Positions 17,292 through 25,800 of a stretch of 39,655 bases of DNA are shown in pieces; the first letter of the stretch is position 1; each line of letters starts with the position of its first letter. Origin of the DNA: Acidobacteriota bacterium. Its GTDB lineage: Bacteria > Acidobacteriota > Terriglobia > Acidiferrales > UBA7541. The stretch lies in NCBI GenBank assembly GCA_003223325.1, contig QHYS01000118.1, positions 23,643 to 63,297 of the forward strand, given 5' to 3'. A program made the position numbers and the translations under genes. The notes beneath the pieces are model-generated. The model saw nothing but the letters and a program-made list of their open reading frames with translations, was not told the DNA's origin and did not search any database.

Positions 17292-17718
17292 GTTCGAGGG
17301 CGCGGGCGCCGGCTTGGGCTACGTCCACATCCTGATCTTCGGTGCCGTTACTGACGCCGATGCCGCCGACGCAGACACCCTCCACTTGTAAAGGAATGCC
17401 ACCGCGTACCGGTATTTGGCGTCCCCGAGTGGCCAGGGAAAGTCCTAGGGAAAGCACCACGTTGACTTCGTCTCCGGTGCGGGCGGGCGCGGAAGGCAGG
17501 CGCCGAATGGCGGCACAGTGCGCCTTGCCAATAGCGATTTCGACGGAGGAAAGTTTCGCCCCGTCCATACGTGCAAAGGCCAGCAGGTGACCGCCGTCAT
17601 CGACTACGGCGATATCCATGGGAACTTTGATCTCCGCGGCGCGCGCTTGCGCGGCAGCGAGGACGAGCTGCGCGCCTTCCAGGGTCAACTTGGGATTATT
17701 GCGAGTCACGGCTGGCAT
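17284..17718 (-). CDS. GlcG/HbpS-family protein
   Basis: The protein has 144 residues from the ATG at 17718, preceded by AAGGAGAG; an upstream start at 17751 would overlap the neighbouring gene. The family pattern is clear: LTLEGAQLVLAAAQARAAEI, VPMDIAVVDDGGHLLAFARM, AKLSSVEIAIGKAHCAA and the C-terminal GGIPLQVEGVCVGGIGVSNG. Some relatives (HbpS) bind heme, and GlcG is encoded with glycolate-oxidation genes in E. coli, though its function is unknown. No signal peptide is seen. Its place between the hydroxyacid dehydrogenase and glycerate kinase genes fits an accessory role in C2/C3 acid use. Confidence 0.9.
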   Translation of the reverse strand: MPAVTRNNPKLTLEGAQLVLAAAQARAAEIKVPMDIAVVDDGGHLLAFARMDGAKLSSVEIAIGKAHCAAIRRLPSAPARTGDEVNVVLSLGLSLATRGRQIPVRGGIPLQVEGVCVGGIGVSNGTEDQDVDVAQAGARALERA

Positions 17719-17738
17719 GGGGTCATCTCTCCTTGCGA

Positions 17739-18716
17739 TTATTTCTTCCATACGGCGAGATTCAAGATATTAGGGGGACGGCGGCCCTCAAAGAAAGCCA
17801 TCGTGTTCTCGACTGCCATCATGGCCATTCGCGTGCGTGTTTCGAGAGACGCCGACGCCAGATGCGGCGCCAGGACCACATTCGGGCGAAGCAAACCGTG
17901 GCCGATCTGCGGTTCACGCTCGTAGACATCCAGGGCCGCGCCGGCGATCTTGTGCCGCTCAAGGGCCGCGACGAGCGCGGCTTCCTGCACGACGGGCCCG
18001 CGCGAAGTGTTGATCAGGAAGGCGGACGGCTTCATCAATGCCAGTTCACGCGGGCCGATCAGGCCCCGAGTGGCCGGCAGGAGCGGCACATGCAAGCTCA
18101 GGAAATCGGCCTCCCTGAGAACGGTATCGCGTTCCGTATACTCAGCTCTCAATTCGCTTTCGACTTCGACTGGGGCGCGAACTGCGTCGTTGTATAAAAC
18201 GCGCATACCGAAGCCGCTCGCGCGCCGCGCTACCGCTCGGCCGATGCGGCCAAAACCGAGGATGCCGAGCGTCTTGCCCCAGATATCGGCGCCGACGAGC
18301 TGATCGAGGTTCCAGCCTTTCCACTCGCCGGAGCGGGCGAGCGCATCGCCTTCAATCAAGCGCCGCGCGACGCCCATGAGGAGAGTCCAGGCAAAATCCG
18401 CGGTCGTTTCATCGAGTACGCCTGGCGTGTTGCTGGCCGCGACGTTGCGACGCGTGCAGGCATCCAGATCAATATTGTCAAATCCCACTGCAACATTGGC
18501 GACTGTGCGCAAGCGCGGACCAGCCGCGAGGAGTTCATCGTCAATTCTTTCGGTCAGAAGGCAGATCAGGCCGTCTTTGTCCGCGACGCGCCGCAGGACT
18601 TCGGCCCGCGGTGGGCGGTGCGAATCGCTCCAATATTCCACGTCAAAGTGTTCCGCGAGCTTCGCCCGCGGCTCTTCGAACAGGCGATGAGTGGCGAGTA
18701 TCTTGGGCCGATCCAT
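17739..18716 (-). CDS. D-2-hydroxyacid dehydrogenase (glyoxylate/hydroxypyruvate reductase type)
   Basis: The protein has 325 residues. It is a NAD(P)-dependent D-isomer-specific 2-hydroxyacid dehydrogenase. The Rossmann motif is GILGFGRIGRAVA (GxGxxG at 154-159). The catalytic set is R239 (INTSRGPVV), E268 (LDVYEREP) and H285 (LAPHLASA). The segment VANVAVGFDNIDLDACTRR, then NTPGVLDETTADFAWTLLM, is typical of glyoxylate/hydroxypyruvate reductases. Linked to a downstream glycerate 2-kinase it most likely reduces hydroxypyruvate (or glyoxylate) and feeds glycerate to that kinase. The gene is first in a three-gene operon and is divergent from the permease over a 237-bp region. No strong ribosome site was seen before the ATG at 18716. 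Confidence 0.92.
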   Translation of the reverse strand: MDRPKILATHRLFEEPRAKLAEHFDVEYWSDSHRPPRAEVLRRVADKDGLICLLTERIDDELLAAGPRLRTVANVAVGFDNIDLDACTRRNVAASNTPGVLDETTADFAWTLLMGVARRLIEGDALARSGEWKGWNLDQLVGADIWGKTLGILGFGRIGRAVARRASGFGMRVLYNDAVRAPVEVESELRAEYTERDTVLREADFLSLHVPLLPATRGLIGPRELALMKPSAFLINTSRGPVVQEAALVAALERHKIAGAALDVYEREPQIGHGLLRPNVVLAPHLASASLETRTRMAMMAVENTMAFFEGRRPPNILNLAVWKK

Positions 18717-18953
18717 TGGGAACTCAATAGAAAAGCGAGACGCGAGATTAACATATCTGCAGGCCTGCCAAGGAAGTCCAAGACGGCCCAGCGCCGGTTT
18801 AACAAACGAAGTTCTGCACTTGCTTCCAATATACCTGCTTGTTCTTGTGTGCCTCGGGAAGATATAACAGTGCCCGCTAGAACGGGCCTCGAGCGTTTTT
18901 GCACCAAATCCGGCCCTGAATTACAGGCGGATTGAAAGGAGATTGGCGACAAC

Positions 18954-20567
18954 ATGTTTCAGCAGACACTCAATCCTGCAGGGAATTTATGGCTGACGGT
19001 ATTTATTGCCATGGTCCCTTTCGTCGCCTTGCTCTACATGCTGGCTGCCCTGCGCCTGACCGCCTGGCTCGCGACGATCATCGGAGGGCTCGTCACCATC
19101 CTTCTCGGCGTCTTGGTATGGCACGCGCCGGTTGGCGACACGCTGAAATCTTACTTGTACGGCGGGTTCACTGGCTTCTGGGCGATTGACTGGATTACGT
19201 TCTGGGGCCTGATCATCTTCAACACCCTCGTACTCACTGGCATCTTTGAACGGTTCAAGAAATGGATGATTCATCACGCCACCGCCGACATCCGGATCCA
19301 GACGATCATGCTGGCCTGGGCCTTCGGCGCCCTGCTGGAAGGATTGGTGGGGTTCGGCTATCCGTGGGCGGTGGTCGTGCCGATTCTGGTCGGTTTGGGA
19401 ATAGCGGACCTGGATGCCATCCGCGTGGCCGCCCTGGCGAACAACGCGCCGGTTTCCTACGGCGCACTGGGAGCGCCGATTCTGGGATTAGCGGCTGTGA
19501 CTGGGCTTCCCATGATGGCGCTTTCCGCTTCTGTCGGAAGCATTGTCGCGATTCTGGCGCTACTGCCTCCCTGGGTTCTGATCTATCTGGTGAGCGGCTG
19601 GGAGGGAATGATCGAAGCTTGGCCGCTGGCGATCGTGGGATCCCTTTCTTACATCGCCGGCCAGTGGCCAGTTGCGCGTTATCTGGGTCCGTATCTGCCG
19701 GATTTGAGCGGGGCGCTGGTTTCTTTCTGGATTCTTTTCTTGCTCGTGAAGGTTTGGCGCCCTAAAAAGATTCGCGCATTCGGCGGGGCCGCGCTAGCAC
19801 CCGCGGAAAAGTCGCTTATGTTGAATCCATCCGAGTTAGGTTCAGCGGCAGAGGCGCTCTCGGTCTGGCTCCCCTATATCGTGCTGATCGCCGTTGTGGT
19901 CTCCTGGACTGGCCCGTGGTCTCATCTGCCGGGCGTCAGCTGGTTCCGCCTGTCAGTGGCGTCCAATTCTTCCGTAACGCAGAAGCCAATTCTGTCGGTT
20001 TTCAACTTCACTCCCTTCGCCGGCGGCACCTCTATTTTGGTTTCCTGGGTGGTGCTCCTGCTCATCTTGCGCCCGCAGTGGCAGATCATCCGTCAGGTCT
20101 TTGCCAAAACGTTCAAGCAGATGTGGGGAGCGTTGCTCGTCGCTTTTTTCATCTTCGCCCTCGCTTATATTTTTGTGTTCACCGGAATGGCCAACTCGCT
20201 GGCCTACGGCCTCTCCAAGATCGGTGTGTTTTTCGTGGTCTTAGCGCCCATCCTTGGGTGGATCGGCGTCGCGCTCTCAGGGAGCAACACCGCTACCAAC
20301 GCCATGTTTGGACCGGTGCAAGCGCTAACCGGCAGGCTATTGAATCTGCCTGTGCTGCTGCTGCCCTCCTTCAACTCCGTAGGGGCCGAAGTGGGAAAGC
20401 CGATTGCGCCGCAGACGGCCAGCGTGGGTGTTTCGACCAGCAAACTCGTGCGCAGTGAAGGCCAAGTGATCCGGCACAATATGGGTTGGACCCTGGCCAT
20501 GCTTGCGTACCTCGTCGTGATATCGGCGGTCTTCTACTTCTTCTTGTCAAAGTGGATGTCACTTTAG
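18954..20567 (+). CDS. LctP-family L-lactate/glycolate permease
   Basis: The protein has 537 residues, the usual size for the LctP family, and consists almost wholly of membrane segments (about 12-14). Diagnostic parts are WAFGALLEGLVGFGYPWAVV, NNAPVSYGALGAPILGLA, a loop ending in FNFTPFAGGTS, and the C-terminal LSGSNTATNAMFGPVQ followed by SFNSVGAEVGKPIAPQTASV. The family imports lactate or glycolate with protons. The ribosome site AAGGAG lies 12 nt before the ATG at 18954. It is divergent from the hydroxyacid dehydrogenase/GlcG/glycerate kinase operon, so glycolate, lactate or glycerate may be its substrate. No LutABC, Lld or GlcDEF oxidase genes are in the window. Confidence 0.93.
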   Translation: MFQQTLNPAGNLWLTVFIAMVPFVALLYMLAALRLTAWLATIIGGLVTILLGVLVWHAPVGDTLKSYLYGGFTGFWAIDWITFWGLIIFNTLVLTGIFERFKKWMIHHATADIRIQTIMLAWAFGALLEGLVGFGYPWAVVVPILVGLGIADLDAIRVAALANNAPVSYGALGAPILGLAAVTGLPMMALSASVGSIVAILALLPPWVLIYLVSGWEGMIEAWPLAIVGSLSYIAGQWPVARYLGPYLPDLSGALVSFWILFLLVKVWRPKKIRAFGGAALAPAEKSLMLNPSELGSAAEALSVWLPYIVLIAVVVSWTGPWSHLPGVSWFRLSVASNSSVTQKPILSVFNFTPFAGGTSILVSWVVLLLILRPQWQIIRQVFAKTFKQMWGALLVAFFIFALAYIFVFTGMANSLAYGLSKIGVFFVVLAPILGWIGVALSGSNTATNAMFGPVQALTGRLLNLPVLLLPSFNSVGAEVGKPIAPQTASVGVSTSKLVRSEGQVIRHNMGWTLAMLAYLVVISAVFYFFLSKWMSL

Positions 20568-20910
20568 TCCGGCGCCCTTCAGCTCTCAGGTGCGAGAATG
20601 ATGCGATTGTCGAGCCAAAAAACTGCGCGTCTTCGCGCGAAAGTCATGGAGATCAGGAGCTTTCGCGCGTCAACAAAGTAACGCGGCTTTTTCGGGCTAG
20701 AGAGACCGCAGAGGGGAGCCACGAACGAATGGCACACGTTCACGGGTTCATCTGACGCGATCCACGCGGATGCGACTGCTTCAGCGTCAAACACCGACCA
20801 GTCCGATTTAGTAAACAGGTAACAGGAATTACGCACAGGAGACGTTCAACTCCCATGTCGGATTTTTGAAATGTGGGTCCGCGGAACTCAGAAAATGTTT
20901 TCCAAATTTT
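20568..20910. other. Intergenic stretch between permease gene and insertion sequence
   Basis: No convincing gene was found here. Short open frames exist on the minus strand but lack family signatures and ribosome sites. The only structure is an inverted repeat of 10 bp (20634-20643 with 20660-20669; CGCGCGAAAG and CTTTCGCGCG, 16-nt loop) about 65 bp after the permease stop. It has no T-run, so it is at most a weak terminator or an operator. The last 8 bases (20903-20910, CAAATTTT) are the left flanking duplication of the insertion sequence. Confidence 0.5.
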
Positions 20911-20933
20911 GTAATGCCTCAGTTTCGGTCGCG
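20911..20933 (+). repeat. Left terminal inverted repeat of the insertion sequence
   Basis: The 23-bp sequence begins GTAATGCCTCAGTTTC and ends GGTCGCG. Its reverse complement occurs at 22627-22649 without a mismatch. Beyond base 23 the two ends diverge. The 8 bases to its left are CAAATTTT. Confidence 0.92.
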
Positions 20934-21031
20934 TGCGGGGGGATCCGGTGCGCACACAGGAGTGCGTCTGGGTTACAGACTCGGCGAATCGTAAGGTCAG
21001 TCAGGATGCGCAAGTTTCGTTGAGGTGCTGT

Positions 21032-21661
21032 CTAGCCGGAGTCGGGGAGAAACAGTAAGCGGATGGGGTCGCGGGTCGGGTCTTCCGCCAGTTGATCCAG
21101 AACAGATTTGAAACGGGTCTCGGGGTCCGCAACGCGAAGAGCCAAAGTATGGATTAGGGTCATGAGGATTTCCCGGGTCTTCGCTCCCACATCGGATTGC
21201 GATCCGAAGCTGGTTTTGCGAGCGATGACGGTGGGGCGCAATTCGCGCTCCGCGTGGTTGTTATCGGCAGGCACGCGGCGATCCTCGACCCAGTGGTAGA
21301 GCCGGGCGGCGTTGTCGCGAAACAGATCCTGCATCCCCCGCACGCCCAGATGCTGGGCCGGCGCTTCGATCACTTTTTGAATGTGCTGCTGAAGGCCGCG
21401 TGCCTGCTCGTAGTAGGCAGCATCGCAGAGCGGCTGCGGGTGCATGGCCGCTGACAACAGCGGTATCAGTGCTGAGGTGAAAGCCTGAACCTCGCCCTGG
21501 TCCGGAAACTCCTGGGCCAGATCCTCGACGTCGCGCATCAGAGGGGCGTAGCAGTATTGCCGCTTGCAGGGAGCCCGATGGTAGGCATGGTAGCGGTCGA
21601 CGATCAAGACGCCGGGGAGCAGCAGCCTGACACAGCCGCTCTTGGACATGTCGGCAAAGAG
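21032..21661 (-). pseudogene. C-terminal half of an IS66-family DDE transposase
   Basis: About 210 residues in this frame match the C-terminal half of IS66 transposases. LFADMSKSG leads into GVLIVDRYHAYHRAP, which carries the second catalytic Asp. CYAPLMRDVEDLAQEF corresponds to the CWAHLLRDL segment. WVEDRRVPADNNHAERELRP carries the catalytic Glu in NNxAERxLR, and TVIARKTSFGSQSDVGAKTR is the usual end of the catalytic core. The first catalytic Asp (in the DETG region) and the N-terminal DNA-binding and zinc parts are missing. The reading frame continues upstream to 21865 but with non-IS66 residues, because that DNA encodes the DUF4338 domain in another frame. The product alone could not be a complete transposase. 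Confidence 0.82.
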
Positions 21662-22526
21662 GATAGACGAAGAGCCGCTTGGGCCGGAGGGGCAGACGAT
21701 GCTCCCGGTCCATGCGGCCCCGCCCCTGGGTCCGACCCAGGGCGAGCCAGTTGGCGGCGCGGTAACAAGTGCCCCGAAAGCGCCCCTCCTCGACCAGCGT
21801 TTCCAGTAACAGAGGCCGGTAGCCGTAGTGCCGCTCCCAATCGCCGGGCAGTTGACGCGCGCCATGCGCCAGGATCTTGCTGGCTAAGCCGACACCGTGG
21901 ACCCAGGGCAGAATCAAGAAACGACTGTTATTGACGATGAAAGGAAGATTGCGCGCTCGCTGCGCCGCGTGCCAGCCAATCCAGCGATCCCGCGCCGCCA
22001 TCTTCCAGGCCGCAGAAGTCCACAGCAGACACGCCAAGACCTGCTCCCTGTAGCGCGCGCAACGTACCAAGTAGCGGAGGTTGGCGCCCACGGGCACCCG
22101 GTGACCCAAGTAATGGTAACGCTCAACGTACTCGGCCCACAGCCGACTGTCTTCCCTCCGCTCGGCTTCCACCACCGTCAGACTCAGAGGCTCGAACTGG
22201 CCCGCCGAGCCGGTGATCTCCGGCTGCGGATCGCTGCGGGAAGTCAGACGTGGCGGTCGCGGTCCGCGGCCCCCGAGCGGTTGCACGGCCGGTAAACTCA
22301 GGACGCCCTGATCCCGGAGGCGTTCCAGCAACAACCTGCATTCGTGGTTCTTTAATCTTCCGTTCGGTCGCTTCCATTCCAGAAGCTCGCACAGGGTGCG
22401 GGAGATTTCCGTGAGGCTCAGCGCCGAGAACTGCGAGGTCACTTCTCGGATCATCTCGAGTTCGGGGAGGGTGAAGCGTCGTCCGCAAAACGTCAGCGGC
22501 GCGACGGGTGGATGCGGGGGCTCCAT
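21650..22526 (-). pseudogene. DUF4338 (DruA-like) domain protein inside the insertion sequence
   Basis: From the ATG at 22526 about 290 residues match the DUF4338 family, whose best-known member is DruA of the Druantia anti-phage system. Residues 1-75 are a helical N-terminal part. The core has EPLSLTVVEAERREDSRLWA, YHYLGHRVPVGANLRYLV, NNSRFLILPWVHGVGLASKI, LLLETLVEEGRFRGTCYRAANWLALGRTQGRG (read in two pieces), and KRLFVYPLCRHVQERL. The open frame continues to 21261, but after about 21650 it encodes no family-like sequence and the IS66 frame takes over. In this setting the domain is part of a transposable element rather than a defence island: no druB-druE helicase or methylase genes are present. 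No strong ribosome site precedes the ATG. Confidence 0.8.
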
Positions 22527-22626
22527 ATTTCTTCGGCCTTCTCGATTTTAGAGTAGCGAAGAGATTTCGGTTTGTCCAGCTAAAACTCATCGGCCCTCCG
22601 ATAAATTTTCCAACCCATACCTGCGC

Positions 22627-22649
22627 CGCGACCGAAACTGAGGCATTAC
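22627..22649 (-). repeat. Right terminal inverted repeat of the insertion sequence
   Basis: This is the exact reverse complement of 20911-20933 and ends ...GGCATTAC at 22649. It is followed directly by CAAATTTT, the right flanking duplication. Confidence 0.92.
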
Positions 22650-22674
22650 CAAATTTTCAAATTTTCAAATTTTT
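22650..22674 (+). repeat. CAAATTTT tandem tract next to the insertion sequence
   Basis: Three head-to-tail CAAATTTT units (the last followed by an extra T) fill 22650-22674. The first is also the flanking duplication of the insertion sequence. The AT-rich tract lies directly before the -35 box of the receptor gene promoter and may have been its upstream (UP-like) element. Confidence 0.8.
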
Positions 22675-22675
22675 C

Positions 22676-22704
22676 TTGACTTTATCGTGGTGGAGTGCTA
22701 CATG
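22676..22704 (+). promoter_or_regulatory. Probable sigma-70-type promoter of the TonB-dependent receptor gene
   Basis: TTGACT at 22676-22681 is followed after 17 nt by TACATG (22699-22704), a good -35 and a mediocre -10. It sits directly after an AT-rich CAAATTTT tract and about 110 bp before the receptor ATG. The -35 is only 26 bp from the insertion-sequence end. Confidence 0.5.
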
Positions 22705-22746
22705 CGACCCAAAGTCGGAGGCAATTCACAAGTTTAGGTCAAAAGT

Positions 22747-22781
22747 CGTAGGCCCTTCTCTAGGTCGAGCCGTAGGCCCTT
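22747..22781 (+). repeat. Two copies of CGTAGGCCCTT in the receptor gene leader
   Basis: CGTAGGCCCTT occurs at 22747-22757 and again at 22771-22781, a 24-bp period, within the untranslated leader between the promoter and the ribosome site at 22801-22807. The copies do not pair with each other. The role is unknown; a protein- or RNA-binding site is possible. Confidence 0.6.
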
Positions 22782-22813
22782 TTTTGTCTTCGGCTATTAA
22801 AAGGAGGGCGTTC

Positions 22814-25800
22814 ATGAAATCCGTAACGTTGAAGGTGGTCCGAGCAAGTACAAGTGTGTGCCTGCTCGGCGCGGCTCTCGGTGTGTTGCTGTTCTCTCTA
22901 TCGTTGTTTTCTCAGGGCAGTAACGGACGTATTCTCGGAACGGTTACAGACCAAAGTGGCGGGGTCATATCGGGCGCTACAATAAGTATCATCGATAAGG
23001 ACAGAGGTCTCGCGCGAACTCTGACCACTGACGACGCCGGGGAGTATAACGCTCCGCAGCTCCTTCCTGGCACTTATACGGTCCGCGTCGAAGCCAATGG
23101 CTTCAAGAAGCTCGAGCGTGCGAACGTGGAGCTCGGGGTTGGCAAGGAGGTTCGCGTTGACTTGACCGTTCAGCCCGGTGCGCAGGAGCAGACCGTCACG
23201 GTCACCGAGTCCATCCCGCTGGTGGAAACCACCAACGCCACCCTGGGCGGCACACTCAACGACGCGTCGATCAACGACCTGCCTCTGAATGGCCGCAACT
23301 TCCAGAGCCTGATGGGGTTGCGTCCAGGCGTGATGCTCCAGCCTGGCGGCTCACCGTGGACCCAGAGCACCAATAACGTTCGGCCCGATGAAACCAGCTG
23401 GATGGTCGACGGCATTTTGAATGCGAATGCCTTCGACGCCCGCCCCGTAGCCGGCGCGTCGAGTGCAATCACCGACGGGGCGCTGATCTTACCCGTCGAC
23501 GCCATTCAGGAGTTCAACCTCGAGGAGAATCCCAAGGCGGAATACGGCGGGAAGCCTGGAGCCATGGTGAACGTGGGCATCCGCTCGGGAACCAACACTC
23601 TTCACGGCACGGCTTACGCCTTTGGCCGTGACCAAGCTTTGGACGCCCGTAATCTCTTCAATCCCGCGCCGGGCGCCAATGGAACCTGCGGTCAGGCTGT
23701 ATGTACTAAGTTGCCAGTACAGTTGGAGCAGTTCGGCGCCGCGATCGGCGGGCCGATCAAGAAGGACAAACTCTTCTACTTCGCGAATTATGAGGGCCTG
23801 CGTTCCTTCCTCGGCAACGCCCTCAGCACTTCCGTTCCCGAATTGGCTTCAACGGGAAATCCGGCGAACAGCATGGTGGATGCCATCATTGCTCTGCAGA
23901 ATGCCGGCGTGGCGGTCAGCTCGCTCAGCAAGACGCTGCTGGGATGTCCCGCGGGCCCGTTGACGGCTTCGTCCACCTGCACAGGCGGCTACATCCAGGG
24001 CGCCCAGCCGAACACCACCACCTACCTCAGCACTTTCCCAAACGCCAATACCAGCGATAACGGGATCGCCAAGATCGACTACCGCATCAGCGACAAGCAC
24101 ATGATCAACGGTATGATCTACAAGGGGACCTACAATGCGGTTGGAGAAGATTTCCCCCAGGTGAATGCCATCTGGGAGAACAGCTTTCCGGAGTACGCCT
24201 GGACGGCCTCCGGCAACTGGATCTGGACGGCCAGTTCCCGGGTGGTGAACGAATTTCGGACGGGCTACAACCGTTCGCAATTGGCCCTCCTTCCCAGAGA
24301 CACCGCCACCCTCGCCGATGGCAAGGGTTACCCCATCAACACGGGCATCACCAGTACGGGTGGGTTTCCCAGTGTGATCATTTCCGGTTTTGGCGGCAGG
24401 CTGGGGAGCCGGGGAGGCCGTCCCCTCGAATCACACCCTAACTCCTATTACGATTTCCAGGACAATGTCTCGTACTTAGTCGGCAAGCACAGCTTCAAGT
24501 TCGGCGGCGAATTCTCATATATCGACGCCAATTCCGACGCCCACGACACGCGAGGCCGGATCGATTTCCAGGGCGGCCAAATCACCAAAACTGCATTCGC
24601 CTGTCCGCCCCCGGCGATGGGCTCGTGCTCTACGCCACTCGAAGACTTTTTCGCCGGACTTCCGAGGAGAGGACAGCAACTCGTGGGCAACCCGAACATT
24701 CTGGCGACCTCCAAGGTGTACGGGGTCTTCGCTCAGGATGACTGGCGCCTCACCCCGAAATTGATCGTCAACCTGGGCCTGCGCTGGGAATACAGATCGC
24801 CGTTCCACGAGGTCAACAACCTCCTGGGTAGCTTCGATCCCACGCTGGGACTGATTCAGCAGGGTCAAGCGGGCGTAGGGAGTAGTCTGGTCAAGCCCGA
24901 CCACAAAAACTTCTCCCCGCGCATCGGTTTTGCCTACGATGTGACGGGGAAAGGCACTACGGTGGTCCGTGGCGCGGCCGGAATCTTTTACTCGATGTTC
25001 AGCTTGGCCCCGTTCACGGGGAACCCTGGGGTCGCCAACGTCCCGGGCGGCACGAGCATCGCCGCCGTACCCACGGGAGGCTGCCAAAAGGTCGTGTCCC
25101 CTTGTCCGGCCACCTTTGGCGGCACGATTACGACCGGCCTCGCCCGTCTCCCTGGCTCGGCGCTCAACTGGGACCCCGCTCTTAACCCGACCCTCAACGG
25201 TGGGGTTGTTTTTCCAAGCGGCGCGGCGGTCGCTTGCACGTCCGCGTCCGGTAAGCAGTGCAGCATCGGCAGCGTGGACCCGAATCTCAAAACCCCCTTC
25301 GTCTACGATTGGAATCTGGGCGTGCAGCACGCCTTCACCAATAATCTTTCACTTGACGTTACCTATGTCGGCACTCGCGGCGGCCATCTGATCGGCGTTG
25401 TGGACATCAACCAGGCGCCGCTGGGCGCAGGTTATTGCCTGAATGCGCTGACAGCTGCGCAGCTAGCAGACGCCTGTGCTCCCGGAAACCCCGACTTTCC
25501 CACCATAGGCAACCCCAGTCCAACAGCGGTGCAACAAGCCAGGCCTTACCTTACCAGCTTCCCTTACTTGCAGTTCATCAACCGTACGGTGAACGATGCC
25601 GATTCCCGTTACAACAGCCTGCAAGCGACTCTGACCCAGCGGGTTTCCCATGGGTTTACTCTCACCGCGGGCTACACTTACGGCCATGGCCTGGACAACG
25701 GTTCGCTGAATCGTTTCGGGGCGCAACCGCAGAACTCCTCTGATCCGCGGGCGGAATACGCCAGCAGCGACTTCGACATCCGCAACCGCGCCACTTTCAC

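Larger units (their letters stand above)
20911..22649 (-). mobile_element. Insertion sequence, IS66-type ends, carrying DruA-like domain plus IS66 C-terminal half
   Basis: The element is 1,739 bp. Its ends are perfect 23-bp inverted repeats (20911-20933 and 22627-22649) beginning GTAATGCCTCAG, and IS66-family elements begin with GTAA. It is flanked by CAAATTTT on both sides (20903-20910 and 22650-22657), an 8-bp duplication as expected for IS66. The right copy is the first unit of a CAAATTTT tandem tract, so the duplication is partly confounded. One minus-strand coding region covers most of the element: a DUF4338 (DruA-like) domain, then in a frame shifted by one base the C-terminal catalytic half of an IS66 transposase. 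Intact ends with a broken coding region suggest recent movement and later decay, or movement driven by another copy. Confidence 0.9.

Noticed and set aside
20579-20955. Small minus-strand genes left of the insertion sequence
   Set aside because: No family features, one crosses the insertion-sequence end, and no start signals were seen.
20911-22649. A Druantia-type anti-phage system
   Set aside because: Only a DruA-like domain is present, inside an element with terminal repeats; no helicase, methylase or other Druantia genes are near.
22508-22813. N-terminal extension of the receptor into the insertion sequence
   Set aside because: The extension crosses the element end and the promoter, while the ATG at 22814 has a strong ribosome site and signal peptide.
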